This document shows positions 46,802 to 57,995 of a stretch of 64,000 nucleotides of DNA, one piece after another; positions within the stretch are counted from its first letter, which is position 1, and every line of letters starts with the position of its first letter. The DNA comes from Raineyella sp. LH-20 (lineage in GTDB: Bacteria > Actinomycetota > Actinomycetes > Propionibacteriales > Propionibacteriaceae). The translations under genes and the position numbers were made by a program. The stretch lies in contig NZ_CP137003.1 of NCBI RefSeq assembly GCF_033110965.1, forward strand, positions 2,852,001 to 2,916,000. The letters run 5' to 3'. The notes beneath the pieces were generated by a model, which was not told the DNA's origin, did no database searches, and saw nothing but the letters and a program-made list of their open reading frames with translations.

Positions 46802-46848
46802 ACGCTAGCGGGAACAATAAGGTGAGTCAATACATCAGTAAAGATGTA
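46802..46848 (-). promoter_or_regulatory. Promoter and operator candidate of the ssu operon
   Basis: On the minus strand TTGACT (46830-46825), 17 bases, then TAGCGT (46807-46802) form a near-consensus promoter about 40 bases before ssuE. Abutting the -35 on its upstream side is the perfect palindrome TACATC-N6-GATGTA (46831-46848). The position suits an activator or a repressor that blocks polymerase. Confidence 0.7.
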
Positions 46849-46900
46849 GGAATAAGAGGTGAAATCGGTGTGTGGATGCGGTCGGCTGTGCCGGGTCGCG

Positions 46901-46957
46901 GCACGCAGGGGTAGAGGTGGCACGCAGGGGTAGAGGTGGCACGCAGGGTAGAGCTGA
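46901..46957. repeat. Three 19-bp tandem repeats upstream of the ssu promoter
   Basis: GCACGCAGGGGTAGAGGTG at 46901 and 46920, and a slightly shortened third copy from 46939. Non-coding. Confidence 0.9.
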
Positions 46958-46958
46958 G

Positions 46959-47055
46959 GCTCGGTGGTTCGCCCAGGTGTCAGGTGGGGGCGAGGCTCAG
47001 TGGTTCCGCCCAGGCATCAGGGTGGAGGTGGTCCTCAGTGGTTCGCCCAGGCGTC
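46959..47055. repeat. About 37-bp imperfect repeats derived from the rrf2 3' end
   Basis: The core GTGGTTCGCCCAGG(C/T)RTC is found at 46964, 47000 and 47038. The last copy is the genuine C-terminus and stop of the Rrf2 gene on the minus strand; the other two are degenerate copies downstream of the stop. Confidence 0.8.
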
Positions 47056-47493
47056 CCCGTCAGTGGTCAGGTCGGTGACCAGTTGGTTGAAGTCGCCGCT
47101 GGTCAGTTGCGCGAGCGTGGTCGAGTCGAGGACCGCCCGCAGCGACGCCCGGACGGCGACCCACAGTGTGGGTAGGTGCTCGGTGGCGCCGCGGTACTCG
47201 GTGTCCTGCGGGCGCAGGCCCCGGACCTCCCAGAGGGGGCCGTCCACGGCGCGCATGATGTCGCCGATCGTGATCGTGTCGGCGCCGCGCCCGAGGAAGT
47301 AGCCGCCGCGGGAGCCGCGCAAGCTGGTGATCAGACCGGCTCGGCGCAGGTCGGCGAAGATCGCCTCCATGAACTTGCGGGGCAGGTCCTCCTGCTGGGC
47401 GACGGAGTCCAGGGTGATCGGCTCGGCCGGATCGGCGGTCGACAGGTGCACCATCGCGCGGACGGCGTACTCGGTGCGCGCAGAGAGGTTCAC
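47035..47493 (-). CDS. Rrf2-family transcriptional regulator (cysteine-free, CymR-like)
   Basis: The protein is 152 aa. The winged helix begins MNLSARTEYAVRAMVHLSTAD, with recognition region DSVAQQEDLPRKFMEAIFADLRRAGLITSLRGSRGGYFLG. The sensor half contains no cysteine, so it cannot bind an Fe-S cluster as IscR or NsrR do. It is closer in this respect to CymR-type sulfur regulators. It lies immediately upstream of, and in the same direction as, the ssuE operon and probably controls it. Start: GTG 47493, six bases after TACTAT (minus strand, 47505-47500), so leaderless. Confidence 0.85.
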   Translation of the reverse strand: MNLSARTEYAVRAMVHLSTADPAEPITLDSVAQQEDLPRKFMEAIFADLRRAGLITSLRGSRGGYFLGRGADTITIGDIMRAVDGPLWEVRGLRPQDTEYRGATEHLPTLWVAVRASLRAVLDSTTLAQLTSGDFNQLVTDLTTDGDAWANH

Positions 47494-47620
47494 AGCCGCA
47501 TAGTAGTTGACCGGCTCATCGTCCGGGGGATGCGCTGTCCGGCGGGAGCCTCGATCCTGGCGGGCGGAGAGGCGGCTCGGACATTCTCCTGTCGGACCGA
47601 CGCGGCGATGCCGGCCGGAG

Positions 47621-47664
47621 GCGTACGTGGGCCGCGTTCCGTCGTCGGGCCGGCCCACGTACGC
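47621..47664 (-). terminator. Terminator of thiC
   Basis: A perfect 14-bp stem (47621-47634 with 47651-47664; arm GCGTACGTGGGCCG) with a 16-base loop lies 11 bases past the thiC stop. No T-run follows. It contains a CGTACG palindrome in each arm. Confidence 0.75.
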
Positions 47665-47674
47665 TCCGCACGGG

Positions 47675-49470
<1,796 letters not shown>

Positions 49471-49480
49471 TTGTGCCCTT

Positions 49481-49486
49481 CAGCCT
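49481..49486 (-). promoter_or_regulatory. -10 hexamer TAGGCT of the thiC riboswitch transcript
   Basis: It lies about ten bases upstream of the riboswitch aptamer on the minus strand; no clear -35 is seen. Confidence 0.45.
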
Positions 49487-49587
49487 ACGAGAGGTCGAGG
49501 TGTCGACCGGACCGCGGGACGGGATTGCCGGGACGCCTGCGCGCGCCCTGGTCTCGTGGTTGGATCGGACTTGCACGGGAACCGTGA

Positions 49588-49602
49588 TATCTTGACGTCA
49601 AG
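49588..49602 (+). promoter_or_regulatory. acnA extended -10 and start-site palindrome
   Basis: TATCTT (49588-49593) is preceded by TGA, giving an extended -10. The perfect 12-bp palindrome CTTGACGTCAAG (49591-49602) overlaps its end and covers the expected transcription start, a classic repressor position. Confidence 0.55.
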
Positions 49603-49625
49603 AGAAACCTGTCGAGGGAGCGTAC

Positions 49626-52304
<2,679 letters not shown>

Positions 52305-52362
52305 TCCGGCAGTGCTGATCGGGCGCCTGGTCAGGCGACCGGATCCGCAGTGATCGTGGCGA

Positions 52363-52402
52363 CCGGGGCCGGTCGGGTGGGAGACCACCCGGCCGGCCCC
52401 GG
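52363..52402 (+). terminator. Terminator of acnA (18-bp stem, GAGA loop)
   Basis: The arms 52363-52380 and 52385-52402 pair with one G-T wobble around the tetraloop GAGA, about 60 bases after the stop. It has the same loop as the sigA terminator. Confidence 0.8.
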
Positions 52403-52489
52403 CCGTCTGTCGGGGCTCAGCCAGTCGTCCTCCGGGGGCGCCGGCGGTCCGTCGTACGGCGCCGACACCGTCGTCGTGGACCCCCCGGG

Positions 52490-52558
52490 CGTTCCCGCGG
52501 GAACGTTTCCGGTGAGCAGCGTGCCGGATCGGGCGGCGTGACGTTCCCGCGGGAACGT
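52490..52558. promoter_or_regulatory. Two identical palindromes GTTCCCGCGGGAAC, 52 bp apart
   Basis: CGTTCCCGCGGGAACG (52490-52505) and ACGTTCCCGCGGGAACGT (52541-52558) are perfect palindromes. Their centres are 52 bp apart, close to five helical turns, and 55-110 bp upstream of the -10 of the AtzH-amidase gene. Presumed operator pair for an unidentified regulator. Confidence 0.65.
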
Positions 52559-52612
52559 CGACCCGGTGCCCTTCCCGCCGAACAGGTGCCGGACAGCGAC
52601 CGACCGCGGCGC

Positions 52613-52618
52613 TAGCGT
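52613..52618 (+). promoter_or_regulatory. -10 hexamer TAGCGT of the AtzH-amidase gene
   Basis: Six bases before GTG 52625; predicts a leaderless mRNA. Confidence 0.55.
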
Positions 52619-52624
52619 GGAGCC

Positions 52625-54172
52625 GTGACGCCGCGCATTCCGAGCCACGACGCCGGTCTGGCCCCCACCTTCCGTGACTTCGTCGACGCCCTGCGGGTGG
52701 GTGACCCGCGCGTGGTCGAGCGCTTCTTCGTGCCCGGTGAACAGACCCTGCTCGGCCGCGCCGGCGGCATGGTGGTGGGGTTCGCCGCCGTGGTGGAGGC
52801 GGTCCGAGCCGATCCGCTGCCGGTGATCGAGGACCTGGTGCAGACCCACCAGCGCGAGATCGGGCCGGCGGGCACCCTGATCACCCTCACCCACCGCGCC
52901 CCCAGCGGCGGGCGCGGCGTGATGACCCTGCTGTGGGAGCGCACCGCCGAGGGCTGGCGGATCGCCTCCGCTCAGGTTGACGCGCCGTTGCCGGCCCTCG
53001 ATCCGCGGATCTGGCGCGAGGCCGGCTCCCCACTGGTCGACCCGCTTGGATCCGGCCCGCTCGACGGACGGGGGGTGGCCGTCGCCGACGTGATCCGGGT
53101 GGCGGGACACCGGACCGGGCTGGGCAACGCTGCGGTGCTCGCGGCCTCGACACCGGCCGCCGGATCCGCCGCTGTCGTCACCGCCACCCTGCGGGCCGGC
53201 GCTCACCTGGTCGGACTGGCCCAGCTCGAGGATCTCGCCCTCGGCGGCACCGGCGCCGGCGGGGCGGGCATGCCGATCAACGCCCGGGCGGTCGACCGGA
53301 TCCCGGGTGGGGCGATGTCCGGGGCGACCGCCGCCGTCGCCCACGGCCAGGCTGACATCGCCCTCGGCACCGACAGCGGCGGATCCCTGCTGGTGCCGGC
53401 CGCCTATCAGGGCCTCTTCGGTCTGCGGTCCACCCACGGTGCGGTCTCGACCGACGGTGTGACCACCCTCGCCCCGTCACTGGATGCCGTCGCCTGGGCC
53501 ACCCGTGACCTGGCCACGCTCGCCGCCGTCACCACGACGCTGCTGGCGGAGTCCGGCCGACGCGAACCCGACGAGGTGCTGCTCTGCCCCGACCTGCTCC
53601 GGATCGCCGACCCCGACGTCCTTCGCGCCATCGACGCGATCACCGGCCGCTGGGACAACGAGGTGGCGCCGCTGCGGATGATCGACCTGCCCCGCAGCAC
53701 CGTGGCAGGCTGGGGCGACACGTTCCGCGACGTCCGTGATCTCGAGGCGGCCGGACAGTACGGCGACTGGGCGCTCGCCCATCCCGACGACCTGGGCCAG
53801 GAACAGGAGGCGGCGCTGCGCTCCGGGCGGGCACTGGCGACCGACGGCGCCGAGCGGGTGCGCCGCGCCCAGGCCGCCGCCCGGGCCTCGGTCGCCGAAG
53901 CGGTCGGCAACGGCGTGCTGCTCGTCCCGGCCACCGCGACGGTCGCGCCTACCCGCGACCTGGGCGGTGCGGCCGGGCGCCGCGGCCGGCATCGTACGGC
54001 CCTGTTGTCGGCGATCGGCCCGCTGGGCGGCCTCCCCGCGGTGACCATCCCGCTGGCCACCCGCCGCCGTCTGCCGGTCGGACTGAGCCTGGTCGGCCCG
54101 CTGGGCAGCGACCATGCCCTGGTCGCGCTCACCCGGCGGCTGCTGGCCGGGGAACGGACGGTGTTCGCCTAG
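52625..54172 (+). CDS. AtzH-like (DUF3225) domain fused to a degenerate amidase-signature domain
   Basis: The protein is 515 aa. Residues 1-125 form a SnoaL-like AtzH domain ([25 protein letters not shown]-type core; [16 protein letters not shown]). Residues 145-510 form an amidase-signature domain. The nucleophile strand [25 protein letters not shown] is intact (S254). The catalytic Lys position is Ala154 (VAVADVI for VAVKD), and the cis-Ser motif GGSSGG reads GGAMSG (228-233). Two of three triad residues are therefore missing, and it may not hydrolyse amides. Start: GTG 52625, leaderless. Its TAG stop forms the azlC -10. Confidence 0.8.
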   Translation: MTPRIPSHDAGLAPTFRDFVDALRVGDPRVVERFFVPGEQTLLGRAGGMVVGFAAVVEAVRADPLPVIEDLVQTHQREIGPAGTLITLTHRAPSGGRGVMTLLWERTAEGWRIASAQVDAPLPALDPRIWREAGSPLVDPLGSGPLDGRGVAVADVIRVAGHRTGLGNAAVLAASTPAAGSAAVVTATLRAGAHLVGLAQLEDLALGGTGAGGAGMPINARAVDRIPGGAMSGATAAVAHGQADIALGTDSGGSLLVPAAYQGLFGLRSTHGAVSTDGVTTLAPSLDAVAWATRDLATLAAVTTTLLAESGRREPDEVLLCPDLLRIADPDVLRAIDAITGRWDNEVAPLRMIDLPRSTVAGWGDTFRDVRDLEAAGQYGDWALAHPDDLGQEQEAALRSGRALATDGAERVRRAQAAARASVAEAVGNGVLLVPATATVAPTRDLGGAAGRRGRHRTALLSAIGPLGGLPAVTIPLATRRRLPVGLSLVGPLGSDHALVALTRRLLAGERTVFA

Positions 54173-54175
54173 GCT
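54170..54175 (+). promoter_or_regulatory. -10 hexamer TAGGCT overlapping the amidase stop codon
   Basis: The stop TAG (54170-54172) of the upstream gene is the first half of TAGGCT, seven bases before GTG 54183 of azlC. Confidence 0.55.
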
Positions 54176-54182
54176 TGCGGGG

Positions 54183-54875
54183 GTGCCCGCCCTCCTCACC
54201 TCACCCGCCGTCCGGCTGGGACTGTCGGTGTCCGTGGCGACCGGCCTGTACGGCATCTCCTTCGGCGCCCTCGCGGTCGCGTCCGGCCTGTCGGTCTGGC
54301 AGACCTGCGCGCTGTCGCTGCTGATGTTCACCGGTGGGTCGCAGTTCGCCTTCATCGGGACTCTCGCCGGCGGCGGAGCAGGCGCCACGGCGACGCTGGC
54401 CGCCACCCTGCTGGGCGTACGCAACGCCGTCTACGGCGTGTCGATGAACGCCCTGCTCCGTCCCCGCAGGTGGCGCCGGTTCGCCGCCGCGCAGGTGACG
54501 ATCGACGAGTCGACCGCTGTGGGATCCAGCCAGGTCGAGCCGATCGAGGTGCGGCGGGGCTTCTGGACCGCCGGTCTGGGGGTCTTCGTCCTGTGGAACG
54601 TCTTCACCCTGGTCGGGGCGCTGATCGGCGCCGGGCTGGGCGACCCGCGGACCTGGGGCTTGGACGGAGCGGCGGTGGCCGCCTTCCTCGGGTTGTTGTG
54701 GCCGCGGCTGCGTCGCCGCGAGGCCGGCTCGATCGCGGTGGTGTGTGGCCTGGTCACCGCCCTGGCCACGCCCTTCGTGCCGGCCGGGATCCCGGTCCTG
54801 GCCGCGGCGCTGGTGGCGGTGCTGTGGGCGCTGTGGGGGCCCGGCCATCCGCGTCTGACGGGGGAGCAGCGATGA
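54183..54875 (+). CDS. azlC: AzlC-type branched-chain amino acid exporter, large subunit
   Basis: The protein is 230 aa with seven to eight helices. Family motifs are GLYGISFGALAVASGLSVWQTCALSLLMFTGGSQFAF, LLGVRNAVYGVSMN and TIDESTAVG. It pairs with AzlD to export branched-chain or related amino acids. Start: GTG 54183, seven bases after TAGGCT, so it has its own leaderless promoter. A 20-bp duplication spans its stop and separates it from azlD. Confidence 0.9.
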   Translation: MPALLTSPAVRLGLSVSVATGLYGISFGALAVASGLSVWQTCALSLLMFTGGSQFAFIGTLAGGGAGATATLAATLLGVRNAVYGVSMNALLRPRRWRRFAAAQVTIDESTAVGSSQVEPIEVRRGFWTAGLGVFVLWNVFTLVGALIGAGLGDPRTWGLDGAAVAAFLGLLWPRLRRREAGSIAVVCGLVTALATPFVPAGIPVLAAALVAVLWALWGPGHPRLTGEQR

Positions 54876-54896
54876 GGACGGGGGAGCAGCGATGAG
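54857..54896 (+). repeat. 20-bp tandem duplication at the azlC/azlD junction
   Basis: GACGGGGGAGCAGCGATGAG at 54857-54876 and 54877-54896. Each copy holds a ribosome-binding site and an ATGA stop/start overlap. The first copy's ATG (54872) opens a seven-codon frame ending at the second ATGA. Confidence 0.95.
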
Positions 54897-55203
54897 TCTG
54901 TGGGGATGGGTGCTGCTGGCCTGCCTGGCGGCGTACGGCCTGAAGCTGTCGGGCTACCTGATGCCGGACCGGGTGCTGGAGCATCCGTCGATGACCCGGC
55001 TGACGACGGTGCTCACCATCGGGTTGCTGTCCGCCCTGGTGGTGATGAACACCTTCGCCCGCGGCACGGCACTGGTGCTGGATGCCCGGGTGGTCGCCCT
55101 CGGGGTCGCCGCGGTGGCGCTGGCACTGCGCGCCCCCTTCCTGGTGGTGGTGATCCTCGGCGCGGTCGCCGCCGCGCTGACCCGCCTGCTCGGCTGGGGC
55201 TGA
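54892..55203 (+). CDS. azlD: AzlD-type branched-chain amino acid exporter, small subunit
   Basis: The protein is 103 aa with three to four helices. It opens WGWVLLACLAAYGLKLSGYLMP, with LEHPSMTRLTTVLTIGLLSALVVMNTF as in the AzlD family. It is the small partner of AzlC. ATG 54892 lies in the second copy of a duplicated ATGA coupling site. A 23-bp tandem duplication spans its stop codon. Confidence 0.9.
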   Translation: MSLWGWVLLACLAAYGLKLSGYLMPDRVLEHPSMTRLTTVLTIGLLSALVVMNTFARGTALVLDARVVALGVAAVALALRAPFLVVVILGAVAAALTRLLGWG

Positions 55204-55222
55204 CCCGCCTGCTCGGCTGGGG
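55177..55222. repeat. 23-bp perfect tandem duplication over the azlD stop codon
   Basis: Copies at 55177-55199 and 55200-55222 (unit begins CTGACCCGCCTGCTCGG). The azlD stop TGA (55201-55203) is formed at the junction of the two copies. Confidence 0.95.
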
Positions 55223-55297
55223 ATCACCCGCAGCGGTTGGGCTACGGAGTGACCGGGGCGGACCGAACGACCAGGGCCGCCCCGGCGCTTCGCGGCG

Positions 55298-56899
55298 TCA
55301 CTCCAGCCGGAGGAAGGCCCGCACCCCCCAGCCGCGGAGCACCATGAACAGCAACAGGTCCAGGGTTGCGGCAGCCACCGCCATCGCGGCCAGGCCGCTG
55401 GTGGCGCCGAGAGCTCGGCCGGTCAACAGGCCGACCGCCGTCAGCACCACACCGGCGACGCACCCGATCACCATCGCCACCAGCACGCTCACGCTCTGCT
55501 TGACCACCACGGCGTCGCTGGGGGCGTCCAGGACCGGCCAGCGCAGATTGGTGACCAGACCCGCCTCTGCCACCAGCACCGTGGCCAGTGCGCCGACCAG
55601 CAGGAGCAGCGCCCCGTCCAGTAGGCCCGCGCCGGTCACCACGGCCAGCACGACGCCCGCCAGGAGCAGGGCCGGCAGCACGACCAGCACGTTGAGTGCG
55701 CCCTTCGCCGCGAGCACCAGCTGGGGCGCGATCGGCGCTCCGCGCAGGATCCACAGCCGATCGCCCTCCAGCGAGATGCTCGGCGCCGTCGTACAGGTGA
55801 GGACGACCGGCACGACGAGGACGGCCGCGCCGAGCACCGCCAACGGCACGCCCATCACCTGCGCCATCGACCCGACCTCGGCCGGGAACCCACCGGTGAC
55901 GACCAGCCAGCCGGCGCCGACAAGGAGCAGGACGACTCCGAAACCGCTGTTCACCAGGTAGACGGTGCTGGTGAAGAAACGGTGGGTCTCCCGCCGCAGC
56001 AGCGCCGCGAAAGGCGAACGGACCACCAGCCCGGCCAGATCGGCCCGGCCGCGGCCATGGGCCGTCGGTGCAGTGTCGCGTCGCCCGGCCAGCAGCGGAA
56101 CGTACGCCACCGAGACCAGCCAGGCGACCGCTGCCGGTGGCACGACGCCCACCACCAGCAGGACGCCGGCGGCCCGGGGCGACCCGTCGAGGGCCAGGTC
56201 ACGCAGCGCCATGAACACCGCCGCCCAGGTGCCCAACACCGTGCGGACCGCGGTGGGATCGGCGAGGAGCAGGTCCTCGACGTGGCGGATGCCGGGGGCG
56301 AGGGCCAGTGTCGCCGCGACGATGACCAGCAGGATCGCGATGTTGGCCACGACCCGACCGCGGCGCCGCGGGGCGGCGACCGTGAACACCAGGGCGATGG
56401 CCACCGACACCGCCGTGGTGGCCAGCGCCAGCAGGATCGTGCCGGCGAGGAGCGCCGGCCAGTACCAGGCCGGCACCGCGACATGGCGGGCGCACACCAG
56501 GCCGGTCGGCAGCACCGAGACCACCATCAGCAGGACGTTCTGCGTCGCGACCGCCGCCAGCTTCGCCAGCGCGATCGTGCTCGGGCGGATCGGCTGGGCG
56601 AGCAGCAGGGTGTCGTCGCGGCCGCCCAGCACCGACCGGCTGACCCCGAAAGCACTCGCCGAGACGGCGCCGAGCGCGGTCACCGCCGGCATGATCACCA
56701 GCACGAGGTCGGCGGAGCGGGACTCGACGAGCAGCTGGGCGACGCCGGCGGAGTAGAGCCCGCTGAAGGCGGCGGTGATGAGCACCACGATCGACACCAG
56801 GACGGCCACCGACCAACGACGCCGGGTCTTCGTCCGACCGCCCATCCCGACCAGCAGGGCCCACAGCTGGACCCGGGTGAGCGCCAGAGCCGGGGTCAT
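55298..56899 (-). CDS. ABC exporter permease (ABC-2-like)
   Basis: The protein is 533 aa with about twelve helices in two halves (for example VAVLVSIVVLITAAFSGLY near the start and LAAMAVAAATLDLLLFMVLRGWG near the end). A conserved cytoplasmic segment GGRDDTLLLAQPIRPSTIALAKL is seen, and a matching LEGDRLWILRGAPIAPQLVLAAKGA in the second half. This indicates a duplicated permease. The substrate is unknown. The ATG overlaps the ATPase stop by four bases. Confidence 0.8.
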   Translation of the reverse strand: MTPALALTRVQLWALLVGMGGRTKTRRRWSVAVLVSIVVLITAAFSGLYSAGVAQLLVESRSADLVLVIMPAVTALGAVSASAFGVSRSVLGGRDDTLLLAQPIRPSTIALAKLAAVATQNVLLMVVSVLPTGLVCARHVAVPAWYWPALLAGTILLALATTAVSVAIALVFTVAAPRRRGRVVANIAILLVIVAATLALAPGIRHVEDLLLADPTAVRTVLGTWAAVFMALRDLALDGSPRAAGVLLVVGVVPPAAVAWLVSVAYVPLLAGRRDTAPTAHGRGRADLAGLVVRSPFAALLRRETHRFFTSTVYLVNSGFGVVLLLVGAGWLVVTGGFPAEVGSMAQVMGVPLAVLGAAVLVVPVVLTCTTAPSISLEGDRLWILRGAPIAPQLVLAAKGALNVLVVLPALLLAGVVLAVVTGAGLLDGALLLLVGALATVLVAEAGLVTNLRWPVLDAPSDAVVVKQSVSVLVAMVIGCVAGVVLTAVGLLTGRALGATSGLAAMAVAAATLDLLLFMVLRGWGVRAFLRLE

Positions 56900-57609
56900 C
56901 GCCGATCCCCCTGCAGCTCGAGGAAGACGTCCTCCAACGAGGCGTCCCCGACCACGGCGGCGGTCGGGCCGGAGACGACCAGCCGCCCGCGGCGGATGAT
57001 CGCGATGTCGTCGCACAGGGTCTGGGCAACTTCGAGGATGTGGGTCGAGAAGAGGACCGCCCCGCCGTCGGCGCACAGTGCCCGCAGGTGGGTCTTGAGA
57101 GTGTGCGACGCCACCGGGTCGAGGCCGAGGAAGGGCTCGTCGAGCAGCAGCAGGCGCGGGCGCCGCAGGAAGGCGCTGATCAGGGCCAGCTTCTGCTTCA
57201 TGCCGTGGCTGTAGCCGCCGATCACGCCTCCGAGGTCGTCGGTGAGTTCGTACGCCGTGGCGTACGTGGCGATGCGCTCCCGGCGCTCGGCGCGCGGGAT
57301 CCGGTGCAGGTCGGCGATGAACCCGAGGAAGTCCAGTCCGGTCATGAAGTCGTACAGATCGGGGTTGTCCGGAAGGAAGGCGGTGGCGCGCTTGGCCGCG
57401 ATCGGATCGTCGTGCAGGTCGTGGCCGTCGATGGTGATGGTGCCCACGGTGAAGGACAGGATGCCCGCCGCAGCGCGCAGGGTGGTCGACTTGCCGGCGC
57501 CGTTGTGGCCGATGAAACCGGTGATCCGACCGTCGGGGACGGTCAGGGTCAGATCGTCCACCGCCAGCGTGCTGCCGAAGCGATGGGTGAGGTGCGAGAT
57601 CTCCAGCAT
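56896..57609 (-). CDS. ABC exporter ATP-binding protein
   Basis: The protein is 237 aa. Walker A GHNGAGKST, signature YSHGMKQKL (in place of LSGGQ), Walker B LLLLDEPFLGLDP and switch STHIL are present. The YSHGMKQ signature is typical of ABC-2 exporters. It forms a two-gene operon with the permease. Start: ATG 57609 with AAGGAAGG. Confidence 0.92.
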   Translation of the reverse strand: MLEISHLTHRFGSTLAVDDLTLTVPDGRITGFIGHNGAGKSTTLRAAAGILSFTVGTITIDGHDLHDDPIAAKRATAFLPDNPDLYDFMTGLDFLGFIADLHRIPRAERRERIATYATAYELTDDLGGVIGGYSHGMKQKLALISAFLRRPRLLLLDEPFLGLDPVASHTLKTHLRALCADGGAVLFSTHILEVAQTLCDDIAIIRRGRLVVSGPTAAVVGDASLEDVFLELQGDRR

Positions 57610-57995
57610 CAGGGCCTTCCTTGGTCTGCAGCGGGCCGTCGCAGCGGACCGTCCGTGGGGTGCTTCGTCGTGTTGTACGTGGTGGGGCGTACGGGGTGAT
57701 CGTGCATCGGTGGCCGTACCGGGTCACTTGTCGTGCCGGATCGCTCGTCGTGGGTGGGCGTCCCGGGGTCGTACGTCCCGGGGTCGTACGTGGTGCTGCT
57801 GGGCGACGCACGATCCAAAGAATATCGGACGACCAGTTAGCTTGCGATACATAATAGCTGGAGATTTGATGTTCGATCGACGGGTGCCTCACTGTGGGCG
57901 GCTTCGTCGACCGTCGCCCGGCGACCGGCGACCGGCGGTGTCTGCCCACCGCTCTACTGTAACGAACAGATGTACGATTAGGTTGAGGGGGTGCC
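57610..57995. other. 386-bp divergent spacer with an AT-rich island and CGTACG repeats
   Basis: No gene is seen. 57761-57793 holds two 15-bp repeats. 57815-57880 is unusually AT-rich and includes minus-strand TATGTA/TATTAT -10 candidates for the ABC operon. TAGGTT at 57979-57984 is the likely -10 of the rightward gene. Confidence 0.6.
57761..57793. repeat. Two 15-bp tandem repeats with CGTACG upstream of the ABC exporter
   Basis: TCCCGGGGTCGTACG occurs at 57761 and 57776. In another phase, CGGGGTCGTACGTCC matches 12 of 15 bases of the sigA-upstream unit at 15671. Confidence 0.9.

Larger units (their letters stand above)
52305..52624. other. 320-bp gene-free stretch between acnA and the AtzH-amidase gene
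   Basis: It contains the acnA terminator (52363-52402), two identical palindromes (52490-52505 and 52541-52558) and the TAGCGT -10 (52613-52618) of the next gene. I see no coding sequence. Confidence 0.75.

Noticed and set aside
35133-46848. Recent horizontal island
   Set aside because: GC content and codon use of the operon look the same as in flanking housekeeping genes, and no integrase, tRNA or flanking repeat is visible, so transfer cannot be supported from this window.
46901-47055. Possible CRISPR-like array near rrf2
   Set aside because: Repeats are directly adjacent, of unequal length, and partly derived from the rrf2 coding end; there are no unique spacers and no cas genes.
47035-47493. 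Rrf2 regulator as IscR/NsrR Fe-S sensor
   Set aside because: The protein has no cysteine residues.
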